Below, in pieces: positions 13,958-25,549 of a DNA stretch of 64,000 nucleotides (position 1 is its first letter; each line of letters opens with the position of its first letter). The position numbers were made by a program, and so were the translations under genes. The notes beneath the pieces are model-generated. The model was not told where the DNA came from. It searched no databases and worked only from the letters and a program-made list of their open reading frames with translations. Source of the DNA: Eulemur rufifrons (lineage: Eukaryota > Chordata > Mammalia > Primates > Lemuridae); NCBI RefSeq assembly GCF_041146395.1, contig NC_090983.1, forward strand, positions 62,627,501 through 62,691,500, in the 5' to 3' direction.

Positions 13958-14296
13958 GGCCGGGCGCGGTGGCTCACGCCTGTAATCCTAGCACTCTGGG
14001 AGGCCGAGGTGGGCGGATCCTTTGAGCTCAGGAGTTCGAGACCAGCCTGAGCAAGAGTGAGACCCCACCTCTACTAAAAATAGAAAGAAATTATATGGAC
14101 AGCTAAAAATATATATAGAAAAAATTAGCCGGGCATGGTGGCGCATGCCTGTAGTCCCAGCTACTCGGGAGGCTGAGACAGGAGGATCGCTTGAGCTCAG
14201 GAGTTTGAGGTTGCTGTGAGCTAGGCTGACGCCACGGCACTCACTCTAGCCTGGGCAACAGAGTGAGACTCTGTCTCAAAAAAAAAAAAAAAAAAA
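13958..14296 (+). mobile_element. Young strepsirrhine Alu SINE
   Basis: Full-length Alu with intact left arm, lemur-type linker and poly(A). A perfect 12-base target duplication AATGAAAATACT flanks it at 13946-13957 and 14297-14308. Intron 2, sense orientation. Confidence 0.98.
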
Positions 14297-15211
14297 ATGA
14301 AAATACTATTAATATTTACAAAAATTCAGATAGAGTTTAAGAGAAGCAACAAGGAATGGTGCTGTGTCCCAGGAGCAGTGACAATAAAGAGCCATTCCAA
14401 GGGACAAGTAGAAGAAATGATTATTACTGGGACCCTGAGACACAGCTTTGTGCTGAGGATAATAGAAACTGTGAACTTTAGTGAAAGATGCAACCAACCC
14501 ACAGCAATCCCACAGGGCTGGAGTCGGGGGAATAAATATCCCAACATCACTCTCCTCCCTCCCTCCAATTTCTTGCTGGAAATCTCCACTGGCTGAAACC
14601 CAACTGGCAGTCAGAAAATAAGGAAATCCTTGCAGAATCTTCTCTGTATTCCGAGCAAGAGTAGAAGGATGGAAAGTGAAGATGGAAGGGCAAACTGAAG
14701 CAACCCAGCAGAAATACATTGGTATTTATACCACCGTCTCAAATCCTTCCTAGAGAGGTTACAGCTTAGGAGAAACATGTGCCACCACTGTTCAATTATT
14801 TCTCCTAAAGCCAGGTTCCAAAACACCATTCAATGCCCCTGTATTTTGCCAAGCATTCCATACCACCTTGGCTTCTGAAATTCATTTGGAAATCTCTATG
14901 CATTTCCCATTAAGATACAACTTGATTCACCTCTCTGGGAAGCCTTCCAAAAAATCCATACGGAGACTCTGAAATACTTATTGTTTCTCAGGTGCAGTTC
15001 TTAGAAACAGCAGCATCTTAAAAAATATCAATGAAATCAAGTCAGTGTCTTCCTGTCAACTGAAATGTTGGTGCAGGGCCATCTTACTATGTTTTCCCAG
15101 TGATGTTACTAGATGGCCAAATGTGGGCTCCTTCCTTATTTATATTAGCATTGATGCTATAATATTATCTGTTTTCTTTGTCCCTAGCAATTTGCAACAA
15201 TAAGGAAAAGG

Positions 15212-15285
15212 AATCTATGAAATTAATTCTTTTCATCTGAAGAGTTTTAATCTAGGAAATTAATTCTTTACATCTTAAAAGTTTC
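15212..15285 (+). repeat. Tandem duplication, 37-base unit x 2
   Basis: Units 15212-15248 and 15249-15285 are abutting and differ at 5 of 37 positions; both begin AATCTA and contain GAAATTAATTCTTT. Confidence 0.9.
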
Positions 15286-16108
15286 AATCTCTTTCTTCTC
15301 AAATATAATTTATGATAGGTCAACTTTGCTGGTGGTTTTATAATGTCTGTTGTAATCTCACCAGTATTTTCATTCTAACTTTTTTCAGTTCTTGTTTACT
15401 ATTTGAGGGATTATAAAAGTCACCACTGACATCAGAAAGTCTCTCCCAGTGGCTTACTATATAGTGCCCGAAATTTCCATCTTTAGAGAAACTTCTGTGA
15501 TATAGGACTTTATCTCCAGAAAGTTCTTATCAAGTGGACTTAGCTTACCTAAGAGAGGTAACATGTTGACATATTCACTGATCAGCTTCAAAGTCATCAG
15601 GCAAAAATAAGGAGCCATTGGTGTTTTGATGAAAGTTCCTGTTTAGAGAAGCTAAAGGCTTAACCTTCAGCTGATGGAATTAACGGCAGCTTTTATATCC
15701 AACATATTTCTAGTTATAGGTAAAAGCAGAGGAGCATAGAGATTACCTATAAAAATTCTCATCCCCAAAGCTGAGATTTATTCTCTTATCTGAAAATTAA
15801 GCCCCATGTATCTCTGAAGTCAGGAAGTATTTAACCAAGACTCTTAGATAAATATTTGGACTGGTAAATTTTTATAAGGGATGACACTCAGGAAAAGTTC
15901 AGAACTAGAGGCAAGGTCTAGGGAGGCAACTGTATCTACAAGCTAATAGGACCAGAAATATGGTCGGCAGTTAGATGTTCACAAGGGAAATGGGTATACC
16001 ACAAGCATATTTTGCCCCTCTCTTCAATACAAAAGATTGGGATCTGTCTTTCAGTCAAGGACTTACTGACTCCAGAACTCAAAATTATTCTTTGATGTTT
16101 TCTTTATG

Positions 16109-16320
16109 ATAATAACAACTCACATTTTTTCAATGTCCAAGGCAATGTTTTAAGCATTTTATAGATATTGGCTCATTGAATCCTCTCAATAACTCCATAA
16201 AGTAGGTAACATTATCATCTCCATTTTACAGATGGAGAAAATCTGAGTCTCAGAGCAGTTAAGTAACTTGCCCTAAGATCAAACACTGGGAAGTGGCAGA
16301 CATAGGAATCAGCCCCTGAC
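16109..16320 (+). mobile_element. MIR SINE, well preserved
   Basis: AATAACAACTCACATTTTTT, TAACATTATCATCTCCATTT, TACAGATGGAGAAAATCTGA and GTTAAGTAACTTGCCC are clear MIR wording. Confidence 0.85.
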
Positions 16321-17299
16321 AATAGGATGCAGAGGCTTCAGGCTTAACCACGACACACACAGCCTCTCATGGACATAGGGAATACATCCTGCCACTCAGA
16401 TGAATGTATGCTTCTCTGTGAACAAATCATTTTTCTCTGTGGTCCCAGTGTATAGACCGTAGCAGTCACTACCCTGTTACTTAGAAAAGGCACTAGGCTA
16501 GGTCATGAATCCTGATACGGATAGGACACAAAAGCAACAATAAATGAGGTCTGTGGGAATTTGAAATGAAACATCTCTCCCTCTTGCTGTGCAGCCACCT
16601 TTGGAAAACTACATCCAGGGCAAGACGAGGCATTGGGAAGCAATCCCTGCCATCAGGCATCTGCGGCAGGCCCATGCCTCTGGCAGCCTTAGGGAACAGG
16701 GAACATCTGCAGTAGCCATATGCCCCAAGGCCTGGTGTCACAGCCTGGGAGAAGCGTGTTCCCCACTAAAACTGGACCAGGCTAAATATGAGACCACCAA
16801 TAGGAAGAAAAAGCCCTATTGTCACTAGTTTTCCAGGACATCCTTTCTGCTCCCTCTGCTATTCTATAAAAATAATGTTGGCATTAAAAAAATAAAATAA
16901 AAATCCTAAGTTACAATGGTCAAACATTATAGGAATTTTTGTGAGAGGAAGGGAGGGCTAAGCTACCTAGAGAAATACCTTCACTCTCACCTTTTACTGC
17001 TTCTATCACTTTTGTCCCTGACATACTTAAAGAGCCTAATATATACTTCAATAAGGTCTCTATACCCATTGCAGAGGACTCTCAGAAGAGGTCTGAGCCA
17101 CTTTCAATAATTTGTTGTTGTTTTAAAATGTGCTTTTTCCTATGTTGGATGAAGTAGAGAATCCTAAAGATGTGTGCTGGTGTCGAACTATGGAAGGATA
17201 TAGATGGAGCTTTGTGTGACATAGGTCCCTCGTACCTCCTATGAATAGGTACAAGCAAATGCCTCACTAGGTTGTGTGAAGACCTTGGCATACATTAGA

Positions 17300-17515
17300 C
17301 CATCTGGATCAGAATCCTGGTCTCCTACAGGCAAGCTGTGTGACTTGGGGAAAGTCACTTATTCTTTCCCTGTCTCAAGATGCATTTACATAAAGTGAGG
17401 ATATTTAGTGTATGTACTTCCTTAAGGTTCTCATGAGGATCACACACAAAGGACTGTAAAGCTTGTAAAGGGCTCAGCATAATAACTGGCACAGAACGAT
17501 TGTTTAATAAAAGTT
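17300..17515 (+). mobile_element. MIR SINE, well preserved
   Basis: GCTGTGTGACTTGGGGAAAG, TAAAGTGAGGATATTTAGTG and CATAATAACTGGCACAGAA are clear MIR wording. Confidence 0.85.
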
Positions 17516-17789
17516 AGATATGATCAAAATCAGAAGTACGAGACCTGGGGACAATGAAATTGGTTGTCCCTGAAGGGGCCACATACCACTCACTTTGCCG
17601 TGGAGTCACCATGTTTCTTCACTGCTCACACTTTCTCTCCGCCCTCGGTGCCACTCCTCCCACTTTCCACCTGTCACCATCATTGAGGACCTAGCTTACA
17701 CGATGCTTCCTTCATGGAATCTTCCAAATCCCTGAGAGGAATTACCTGTCCTCTCGCCAGACCCTCCATCACACTCCCATGAGTGGATT

Positions 17790-17838
17790 CTTTTTGTTTG
17801 TTTTGTTGTTGTTGTTGTTTGTTTCTTTCTTTCTTTTC
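17790..17838. repeat. GTT/GTTT and CTTT low-complexity tract
   Basis: TTTTTGTTTG, then (TTG)n, then (TTTC)n. Confidence 0.93.
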
Positions 17839-19091
17839 ATTTTTCAGTAAAAGATCCCTGTTTTTAGTCATGTTTGTAACTCCTACAAGTTCTGGTACAG
17901 TAGCTTGTACACAGTAGGTACCAACACATTCTTCTTAAATTGCATTAATTTAAAATATATTTTAATCATTCTAAGATATGAAATAGATTCACATCATTTG
18001 TAACTTTCGTTCCTGCTCCAAAGTAGCAGACATAGTGAGAGCAAAATGTATGGTTCCTTTCAGCAATCACACAGACATCATGAACAAAGCACGCCATGCA
18101 TGTAGCCGTGTACTGCCTCAGCCACGGCATCCACACAGTAGGGGCCAGGTCTCAGGATTCTCACTGTGTTTTGACCTTGACAATGGTGTTCACATACCAT
18201 GGCAACGTGCAGATTTGCTCGTATTCTGAGTCAGCTCAATCAGTTCAGTGTTAATGCAATTTGACTGAACAAATGGCAGTTTAGCGTGGGCAGTTGGGGG
18301 GAGCCTGCTTTAAGTATATTTGAGGCTTGGGAACATTAATATATCTTGTGAAAAAAAAATTTGAACCAAATAAACAAATATTTTCTTGAGTATCAAAAAA
18401 TGCAAAGTATTAAAAATTGTCACAAACTTCCTGATCATAAATGCAGACCCGGTTTGCCTGGAGACTGAGTGCAGCATTGTGAATCAGTCTTAACTTGTTC
18501 TAACATTCAAATTTCCTACTACACTAACTCAATCCACAAAGTTCCAAAATTAAACAGAAACCTGCGCTGAGAAGTGGGTAATCCTCATAGTGTATCTTAA
18601 GAGACTGTAGCTGATTTATGAGTCAGACAATATGTAAGAGTTTTTCTTCCTAATTTCAATCACCAGATAATTTATCCATGGTTTATCTATTTTAATAGAG
18701 CTGAACTTGCTTTTCCCAAGAATCAAGTTTATAAGTATGAAGAGAACCTAACACCTGAGAGGAAATGTTAACATAGAATATGTCAATGGAAAGGAGTGAT
18801 AGTCAAGAAATAATTGTAAATTCACATATACCCATAGTTTGAAAAGGAACAATTCCTGAGGAAACACTGTCAAAAATATTTCCTTGAATATGCCACAGTT
18901 TTCTCATAAAATTTCTGGTGCAGAATATTAATGGATTATTGAATTAGGGCTTTTATGTTATAAGACCTAATCTCTGTCAAGTAGCATGAATTGATCCTAG
19001 GATATGAGAAACTACCATATTTTATTTATCAATAACTTTTTAACTTAGAACAAGTTAATGAGAAAATCATTGCTGCAAGATATGTGATCAA

Positions 19092-19311
19092 CATCACCTA
19101 AGAGCACATTTAGGAATAACATTAATCGACGGCCGGCAGATGTGGGGGGGGGGAGGGGGAAGGGATGGGTATATACATACATGAGTGCGATGTGCACTGT
19201 CTGGGGGATGGACACGCTTGAAGCTCTGACTTGGGGGGCTTGGGAGGGCAAGGGCAATATATGTAACCTAAACTTATGTACCCCCATAATATGCTGAAAT
19301 AATTTTAAAAA
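19092..19311 (+). mobile_element. 5'-truncated young L1 (3' UTR only)
   Basis: 220 bases matching the 3' UTR of the L1 at 49 kb (shared wording: AGGAATAACATTAATC, GAAGCTCTGACTTGGG, AACCTAAACTTATGTACC), ending in an A-rich tail. A perfect 15-base target duplication AAGATATGTGATCAA lies at 19077-19091 and 19312-19326. The G-rich tract at about 19143-19167 is a feature of this L1 3' UTR. Confidence 0.92.
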
Positions 19312-19809
19312 AAGATATGTGATCAAATATGACAATGCTATTTTCATTGGATTTTTGAAAGCTCAGACCAGAACCAATACCAAGCAAAATATACTGAATA
19401 GGTGACAGTGACCTTTGGCATTCCCTTTCCTTTCCTGGCTCAGCCCTTTGTTTCCTGTCGTTTGTCCCTCTCCAATAAGCACCTAGGTGACCTATGATAT
19501 TTACTTTCCTTCCTCTCAGAAAGGTGTCTTTGAAACAGGGAGGGAACACAACACAAGTCAATGTTTCTCAAAGACATTCCAAGGAGCTAGATGTTATCAC
19601 AAATTTCTCTAAAATAGGACTTCAGAGTCAAGTAAATTTGGAAAATGCTACATAGAACAAAGTAAATTTGGTTGTTTTTGCAGAATTTTTCAAAAACCTC
19701 TATTACACTAATGTGCACTGAGCATCTCCTTTAGGAGGACATTTCCTAAATTGGATTAATTACAGCAAGCCCTTTCCAGTAACATCTATTAACAGCTCAC
19801 TCTTTGGGA

Positions 19810-19965
19810 AACCCTAATGCAGGCGAAAGAGTGAATGCTGGACAGGTCTGAGTTCCAACCCTGGTTCTGCTACTCACTTGCGAAGCTTCTCTGAGACAAA
19901 GTTTTCTCATGGGAAACACATACCACAGAGAAGATATTCAGAAAATAGGAGCCATGATTTCATTA
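19810..19965 (+). mobile_element. MIR SINE, decayed
   Basis: GTTCCAACCCTGGTTCTGCT and ACTCACTTGCGAAGC are MIR 5' wording. Confidence 0.6.
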
Positions 19966-20449
19966 TTTAATTATGCAGTTATTAATGCTTGTAGTAATAA
20001 TAATATGTAGGGATCCGAGGAGCAGAATAGAGCACCCCTATTCTTTGAAATATCAGCTTAGAAAGCCCTAAACTAATTTTTTTAAAAGGAGAGTAGATGA
20101 GAAATGGTCATGAGCCAGTATACGACAGAATAGATTAAAAAGAAATGTGGATCAGAGCACAGGCTGGGCAAGTAAATGGTGCCTTTGTGCCTCCCAGTTG
20201 GCAGGAGAAGGGAATTCTGCCTGAGCCAGGGGTGCTGCAGAAATGGGCAAGATTGAGAGAAAGTGGTGGGAAGAGTTTTAATTTTCAGGCCATAGCTCGT
20301 AGAACATAAAAATCTCTTAGAATACACCTGACTCAAAAATCATGGAATTTAGAATCTTGGCATGATGAAGGAATTGGAACCCAAACATTCTGTCCTAATC
20401 ACAGAAGGGACACGAAGTGCCCCAAAACCAGGAGAGAGGAGAAACTATA

Positions 20450-20605
20450 TGTATGGTTCACTTTACATCTGCATAATGGGGATGATAATGGTACCATCAT
20501 CATTAAGTTTCTATGAGAATGTATATGATATTATAGTAAGTCATGTAAAGCCCTCAAAACAGTAGCTGCCACCTAATAAACGTTAGCTATTGGCATTATC
20601 TTTCT
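20450..20605 (+). mobile_element. MIR SINE 3' part
   Basis: CTGCATAATGGGGATGATAA and CAGTAGCTGCCACCTAATAA follow MIR order. Confidence 0.6.
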
Positions 20606-21074
20606 TCCTAAAATGTGCTTTCAAATCCTGATCATGGAACCTAGAGCAAGTCCAGAAATACTGATTGTTTCACACATTTTTACTGCATACCAAATTCTAC
20701 TGACTATGAAGCTTGCCCATTGGAGATGAGTTCTGGTGTCATGAAAGATACCTGGTATACAGTGTGCTTTTTAAAGGCAACGGGACAATCCGCAGGGACA
20801 GGAGAAATATAAGAAATAAACCAAGGGTCCCCTCCTCACTGAAAAGTTAAGGAGACATATTTTAGACTTTACATGATAAAAGGGCCTTCCTTCTGCTAAA
20901 TCTCCACCCCCACTCAAATTGCTGCTTGATGTACCTTCTCATCTGAAGACAAGAGGATTAACCTGTTGAGTTCCTCTCAAGCTCCTTAAGAGCTGAAGGA
21001 TTCGATTGCATCATTGAATCTTTGGAGGAAGTTTATCCACTATTTCAAGTTGAGAAACTGATTTTTCCCATTCC

Positions 21075-21292
21075 AGTTAATAATAATAATACTCATTTAT
21101 TGCTCACATCCTATATGCCAAGTTCTTTGCTAAGTACCTTACATGTATTATCTTATTTCACCTTCCCAACTACACTAGGAGGTAAGGGACTCTCTCTTTC
21201 CTCATTTTACAGATGAGGAATCTGAGTTTTGGGGAGATTAAGTAACCTGCCCAGGGTCATTCATTGAATAATGGTAGAGCCACATGTGTCCG
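21075..21292 (+). mobile_element. MIR SINE, well preserved
   Basis: ATATGCCAAGTTCTTTGCTA, TTTACAGATGAGGAATCTGA and TAAGTAACCTGCCCAGGGTC are clear MIR wording. Confidence 0.85.
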
Positions 21293-22330
21293 GTTCTAGG
21301 GGCTACACAGAGCTACACATCCAAGAAACATACTGCTCAATGGCACTGCCTTACCACTTTCTGAATGTTTAAAATCATTTCAAGTAAGAAGTAATTAAAA
21401 AGAAATCATTCATGCTATTGGCATCTCAGACAGTGCCAACACTACCACACAGCAGAACATAAACGTGACAATTAGGTTTGTCTAAATTAGATTATTTCCT
21501 CATTTTTTTTCAAATGACAGGCAAATATATATTAAGATAATCTCTCCTGGAAATTCTGAAAACATAATTCTAGTCCCATTTTGCTCCATCAACTATATTA
21601 ATAATCTAAATATTTTCATGTTTGTTATAATTTAATTATGTTGGTGATTGTATATTAAATTTGTATATATTGGTGATTTCTATGCTCAGGATGTTTCTTT
21701 TGTATTGTCAGATCCACTGCCAGCTTTTTGCCAGCTCAGTCCTTTTGTTTCTAATGCTTGTAAAAAGTATTTTTATTAGTTCACATGAGTTCTTCCTATT
21801 TGTTTTCAGTAGACTACTTTAGTCTTAGCCAGGTGACTGGAAAAAATGAGAGCAATGGGCGAGCCTTCTATTGATGGCCACACGCCTCCCACAAGCATCA
21901 AGTTGGACCCACTCTATCAGGCCAACCAGTCTGTACATGGACATTGAAACTGGCTATTCCATTTATTCTTGTTGATATGATTTTGTGTAAGAATTATTAG
22001 ATACTCTTTCTAATTGTGCCTCTGTCTCTTCAATCAAATAAATAGCTCCTTTATCTTTTGAACTTACTTCTCTTAAGACATCACTATCACTTAACATAGT
22101 CCATGTGTCAATACCATGTACACTAAAATACTTCTTCTGAATATATGCCCATACTTAGAACAGTTCTCTACATCCCCAACACAAAAAGACTGAATTCGAA
22201 GAGCAAAGAAGACCATCAGGACATGACCTCCTACTGCTCTAGCCTCATCCATCACTCCCTACCTAATACTATACACTCTAGTATACTATTAGTCTGTTGA
22301 AACCAAGTTGCTTAACAAACTAACACAGAT

Positions 22331-22675
22331 TTTTTTTTTTTTTTTTTTTTTTTTGAGACAGAGTCTCACTTTGTTGTCCAGGCTAGAGTGAGTGCCGTGG
22401 CATCAGCTTAGCTCACAGCAACCTCAGACTCCTTGGCTTAAGCGATCCTACTGCCTCAGCCTCCCGAGTAGCTGGGACTACAGGCATGCGCCAAAATGCC
22501 CGGCTAATTTTTTCTATATAGATTTTTAGTTGTCCATATAATTTCTTTCTATTTTTAGTAGAGACGGGGATCTTGCTCTTGCTTAGGCTGGTCTCGAACT
22601 CCTGACCTCGAGCGATCCACCTGCCTCGGCCTCCCAGAGTGCTAGGATTACAGGCGTAAGCCACTGCACCCGGCC
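22331..22675 (-). mobile_element. Young strepsirrhine Alu SINE, antisense
   Basis: Starts with a 24-base T run (the reversed poly(A) tail), followed by GAGACAGAGTCTCACTTTG and ending CCCGGCC. It contains the reversed lemur-type linker. A target duplication TAACACAGAT is seen at 22321-22330 and 22676-22685. It is antisense to KCNH7, so its T run and internal AG sites could act as a cryptic acceptor; no evidence of use. Confidence 0.97.
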
Positions 22676-22734
22676 TAACACAGATATTTAATGTGTCCAT
22701 GTCTTTACTTCAGACAAGAACATCCTTTGAAAAT

Positions 22735-22956
22735 ATGTGCCAGGACCTATCCCTTCCCGGCGTAATCCATCCAGTGGCTTCCCGTTGTCAGCCCAAGTCA
22801 TTACAAAACCACAAGGCACTACTTCCTATGCCACCTTCCCTGCCTGCCCTCCTCTTTGTTACCTCTTCAACCTGGATCTCAATCCACTTTCCCCTCAGCT
22901 TAGTGTGTTTCAGTCACACTGGTCACCTGCTTTAGTATGCTTCAGCCTCAAGGGCC
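22735..22956 (+). mobile_element. L2 LINE, first part
   Basis: Wording such as CCATCCAGTGGCTTCCCGTT and CTTTCCCCTCAGC fits the 3' half of an L2 LINE. The copy is interrupted by an LTR and continues at 23336. Confidence 0.65.
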
Positions 22957-23335
22957 TGTCATAGTCTGTGGGGTTGCCTTAACTAAATAGCACACCTTCT
23001 GTGGCTTAAACAGCAGAAATTTGTGTTCTCACAGTTGGAGTCTGGAAGTCCAAGGTCAAGGTGCCAGCTGGGGTGGTATCTGGGGAGACCTCTCTTCCTA
23101 GTTTTCAGATGGCTGCCTTCTTGCTGTGTCCTCACATGGTCTTTCCTGTGTGAGTGTGCACTCCTGTGTTTCTTCTTCTTCTTGAGAGGACAAAGTCCTA
23201 TTGGATTAAGGTCCCACCCTTATAAGCTCATTTAGCCTTATTTACTTCCTTAAAGGCCCTATCTTCAAATACAGTCATATCAGAAGTTAGGGTTTCAACA
23301 TATGAATTCTGGGGGAACGTAGTTCAGTCCGTAAT
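22957..23335 (-). mobile_element. MLT1-type LTR (MaLR), antisense, inside L2
   Basis: Read on the minus strand this begins near GGACTGAACTACGTTCCCCC and contains CATATGTTGAAACCCTAAC, GGACCTTAATCCAATAGGAC and ends near AACCCCACAGACTATGACA, the order of an MLT1 LTR of the mammalian MaLR retrotransposons. It is a solo LTR without internal genes. GGGCC/GGGAC at the edges may be the remains of a 5-base target duplication. Confidence 0.8.
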
Positions 23336-23690
23336 GGGACCTTTCGTGTGTTGTTATCCCTTTCCCCAGATATCCTCATGACTCACTGCTCATTTTCCTC
23401 GATTCTTTACTAAAATGAGACCTCTTCATCAAGGCCTTTCCCATTCTACCAAAAGTTACAAAGTTTCCCCTCACTATCCCCTTTCTTTATTTTCTTGATG
23501 ACATTCTGTGATGCTATCAGCATTGAATCTACTATGCATTTTATTTATTTGTTTTGTCTCTCCCACCTCCACTGGATTGTAAACTACAGGATGGCAAGGA
23601 TTTGAGTCTGTTTTGTTCCCTGCTAAAGCCCTAGAGCCTGGCATATAGTGGGTTCATAGTCATCAGTTGTTAAAGTGACATTGGTTTGAA
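23336..23690 (+). mobile_element. L2 LINE, 3' end
   Basis: Contains TTTATTTATTTGTTTTGTCT, CTGGATTGTAAACTACAGG, TTTTGTTCCCTGCTAAAGC and GAGCCTGGCATATAGTGGG, the characteristic 3' end of L2. It continues the segment before the LTR. Confidence 0.85.
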
Positions 23691-23859
23691 TTGTCCATGT
23701 GTTTCTTCTCCATGTAACTTCCTTCTTCTTCAAATTTACTCCTACTTAGCCTTAAAAACTTAGGTGCAACATTTCCTGGCCTTTTACAAAACTAACTCTC
23801 TGGGCATATCCAGTTTCTATACCTACCACATTATATTACAATATTCCCTCCCCTTGAGC

Positions 23860-24045
23860 TACCATTTATTGAGTACCTACTATGAGTTAGTCACTATACT
23901 CTGGAGGTATCTTCTCATTTACCGCTTGAAATTTAAAATATAAATACTATCGTCTACAGAGAAAGAAGTCAGAACACAAAGAAGCTAAATAACTTGTTAA
24001 TTTTAGAAACAAGGTCTCTCTCTGACTCTAAAGGGCATCTTTTTA
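23860..24045 (+). mobile_element. MIR SINE
   Basis: ACCATTTATTGAGTACCTAC, TATGAGTTAGTCACTATAC and GCTAAATAACTTGTTAATTT follow MIR order. It stands directly upstream of an antisense L2 tail. Confidence 0.65.
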
Positions 24046-24164
24046 ATACTACAGGCTCTTGCCCACCATAGTCACAAATGCTGTCTCGCCTGGCTCCTGA
24101 GTCACCTCCTATGGACAGATTTCTATGAACTATCTCACTGTCAGGGAGAAGTAAAAAGAGGTAT

Positions 24165-24265
24165 TAGTAATTAATCAAATATTTACTGAGCTCCCATCCT
24201 GTGTTGAGGCCAATGTGCAAGGACTGATAACATCTTGTCTTTGGGGAGCTTACGCTATAACATGG
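24165..24265 (-). mobile_element. L2 3'-end fragment, antisense
   Basis: CAAATATTTACTGAGCTCCC and TTGGGGAGCTTACGCTATA are the reversed tail of an L2. Confidence 0.6.
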
Positions 24266-24593
24266 AATATTTTCACTGTTCTATTATTCTGAAAACCTTG
24301 TAATGAATCTGGAAATGGCTTATGAGTGAGGATTGAGTCTCTATTTTGTTTACTGTTCTTGTTAGGAGTATGATAGTATTTGTTAAAAAAAATAAACAAA
24401 AGGATAAATGATGTCAGACAAACTCTCCAATCATAGAAATTTCTCGAATCCTGTTCCAGGACTCCATCGTGATCCTCTCCTGTTCTTTAGATTACAACTT
24501 GTCTGATGGTAATATTAACATCAGCAGGCAGTTGTATGGTGTGAATTGAAAGATATCTCAAATGTTTTATATACACAACCAGAATATTTCTTC

Positions 24594-24660
24594 TTCATAG
24601 AGGTTACATTGACGTTCATCAGGTTCATCGGGTTCATAGAGGTTACACTGGAGTTCATCT
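24594..24660 (+). repeat. Tandem duplication, 39-base unit (second copy partial)
   Basis: TTCATAGAGGTTACA recurs at 24594 and 24633, each followed by TG and GTTCATC; the first unit also contains GTTCATCAGGTTCATCGGG, a short internal reiteration. Confidence 0.85.
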
Positions 24661-25549
24661 TGGGTTAATTGTTATTTTTCACTGACCCCTTAGAAAAATT
24701 CTCCTGGGAGAAGTAATCAATTATGCCATTAACAGTTCTATTAAAAAAATTTCTGTTTCTCATGACCCTCCTCCTTGATGGGAGGGAGTTCATACTATTT
24801 CACCATGGAGGCCTAGAGAGAGCAGTGGAAGATGGAAGAGGCTGTGAAAGAAAGAAATAAAAAGAAGCATTAGATACAGAAAAGCCAAGTATAAATTTTG
24901 CTTGCTTCTCACTTGTGCCTTGGCCTGGGTAACTTTCTCCTTCTGTGGTGAAACAATCCCCTTTGTTTTTCTAACAAGTGTTTCAATTCAAGATGAACAA
25001 TGCTGCCTCTTTGATGAGGCCTTTGTGGACTGAGGTTGCTGGGGTTTTTCTTTCTTCTAGGGCAGGTCTCTACTGATATTTTTTCATCTTCAAAGGGCCT
25101 TCCAGTCTACTAGAAAGAAAGGAATAAAAACTCCCACTAAACCCATCAGTTCAGAGAATAATAATCTCCCCTTGGTGCCCCAAAATATGAATAAACAGTG
25201 TAGCTGATGATTCCAAGAATGGTGAAGGATTGTACAGATTGGCTTGAAAGATAACGTGCCCTTCTGGAGACCCTCCAACAATAGGCCAAAATTATGGCTC
25301 ACCTTATGAGTTTTGCTCCATGCCTGGTACTGTTCTGAGAGCTTTATGTGCCAATGAGTTCTCTTGAACAGTGTGAACTTGTACTGTGATCAAAATGCAG
25401 CTTACTTTCGTTTTTCATCGTCCCATGAACTTTGTTCACTGGGAGTAATTGACTACAGGTTTTGGAAGGTGATTTGCTGGATCTTCCTTTGTTGGGTCAC
25501 TCTCAGATAATAAAGCCTTCTATTCACTTTCTGTTGTAAAAAACAGTAT

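Noticed and set aside
14038..14296. Alu-derived exon (exonisation) candidates in sense Alus
   Set aside because: Exonisation usually uses antisense Alus; only the 22.3 kb copy is antisense and no matching-phase open exon is visible in it.
14309..14719. 136-codon minus-strand open frame next to the 13.9 kb Alu
   Set aside because: No recognisable domain, no splice or promoter context, and three overlapping frames open by chance over the same DNA.
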